DNA from: Melanopsichium pennsylvanicum
Taxonomy: Eukaryota > Basidiomycota > Ustilaginomycetes > Ustilaginales
Length of the DNA stretch: 64,000 nucleotides
Direction of reading: 5' to 3'
Assembly: GCA_900208305.1 (NCBI GenBank)
Contig: OAPG01000023.1
Coordinates: forward strand, 62,001 to 126,000
The notes under the pieces are model-generated. The model was not told the DNA's origin and did no database searches. It saw nothing but the letters and a program-made list of their open reading frames with translations. The position numbers and the translations under genes were made by a program. Shown here piece by piece: positions 63,327-64,000 of the stretch. Every line of letters starts with the position of its first letter. The first letter of the stretch is position 1.

Positions 63327-63538
63327 AATTTGTTCATATGTATACACACATTCATTCCCCCTTTTTTTCTTTTAGCATGTTGTTGTGGAAATAAATAAAA
63401 AAAAAAGAATCCTTAGGCTAATGCTCTCGCACAAACATGGACAGAATGATTGGAAGAGAGAATGACATTGCACATTATGTAGCTTTGACTAGAGCAAAAA
63501 AGAAACAAGAAAAAAAAATGGGTTAGCAATCAAAAATT

Positions 63539-64000
63539 CTATTTGGTTTGCTTCCAAGCCAAATAGTCATGCCAAGTCCTTTGAACCTTTTCGCTCCGAT
63601 ACCTCCTCACTCGCAACGCCTTTCTTATCTCTTGCGTGATCCTACCATCCCAACCTGCCTTTCGAATCGCGCTATCGATCGCCTCGACTTTGGTCCAGCC
63701 CTGTTCCGGAATCACATCCGGCAAGTACGTGGCGGTCAAAAACGCTGGACCTCCTGATGATGACGATGATGGTGATGATTTTGAGAATCTCGACTTTTTG
63801 GCTGTAGCGACTGCGGGCGTGGAATTTCCAGACCCAGATGAGCTGCTGGCACTGTCCTCGTTACCGGCGGTGAGCAGTGATTTGGGAGCCAAGCCTGGAT
63901 TTGGCACGTGAATATAGATCCCATGCGTACCTATTTCCCAATCCAGATAATCATCGCAATCCTCAAAACCAGTCAGCAGCGAGACACAGCATTCGAGACG
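63539..64000 (-). CDS. AMMECR1: AMMECR1-domain protein, C-terminal part, runs off right edge
   Basis: The minus-strand frame is open from the right edge (64000) to TAG at 63541-63539, giving the last 153 aa of the protein. It starts RLECCVSLLTGFEDCDDYLDW, then EIGTHGIYIHVPNP, a Ser-rich insert of about 50 residues, and the conserved end TATYLPDVIPEQGWTKVEAID, IRKAGWDG, and RYRSEKVQRTWHDYLA. These are the defining blocks of the AMMECR1 fold, a widely conserved protein of uncertain biochemical role. The N-terminal half with the characteristic RGCIG motif lies outside the window. Its 3' end converges on the peroxiredoxin gene, 212 bases away. Confidence 0.95.
   Translation of the reverse strand, partial: RLECCVSLLTGFEDCDDYLDWEIGTHGIYIHVPNPGLAPKSLLTAGNEDSASSSSGSGNSTPAVATAKKSRFSKSSPSSSSSGGPAFLTATYLPDVIPEQGWTKVEAIDSAIRKAGWDGRITQEIRKALRVRRYRSEKVQRTWHDYLAWKQTK

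Overview
The window is a gene-rich piece of a fungal nuclear genome, most likely from a basidiomycete of the smut lineage (Ustilaginomycotina). The reasons are mostly intron-free genes, a few introns with GTAAGT/GTATGT/GTACGT donors, proteins padded with long Ser/Ala/Gln/Pro-rich stretches, and a eukaryote-only gene set. The order is my inference; no marker here fixes the genus. I see no rRNA, tRNA, CRISPR array, plasmid function or recognisable transposon.

Left to right: a Ser/Asn-rich protein running off the left edge (-); a CodA-like amidohydrolase (+); a short-chain dehydrogenase (+); a single 1,325-codon frame joining a MAP kinase to Elongator subunit Elp5 (-); a 4.7 kb gene-poor stretch; a bZIP factor (-) divergent from branchpoint-binding protein BBP/SF1 (+); TAF9 (-, one intron); mitoribosomal uS14m (-, one intron) divergent from Gemin2 (+); an MFS transporter (+) converging on COX15 (-); mitoribosomal bL19m (-, one intron) divergent from NOT3/5 (+, one intron); a Dicer broken by one frameshift (-); CWC21/SRRM2 (+); a Fic1/Inn1-type C2 protein (-); a UBL-WLM metalloprotease (-) divergent from an acyl-CoA dehydrogenase (+); an SSU1-type sulfite exporter (+); MCM5 (+); a Rab-like GTPase with a huge N-terminal extension (-); a 1-Cys peroxiredoxin (+, one intron); and the C-terminal half of an AMMECR1 protein (-) at the right edge.

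There are no operons. The genes are mostly housekeeping: RNA processing (BBP, Gemin2, CWC21, NOT3), transcription and replication (TAF9, MCM5), and mitochondrial function (COX15, uS14m, bL19m). The three most notable observations are the MAPK-Elp5 fusion, the Dicer frame break between its helicase half and its RNase III half, and a dispersed ACTGTAC motif that is strongly concentrated between genes. A fourth is the abrupt AT-enrichment of the 3' halves of several coding sequences.
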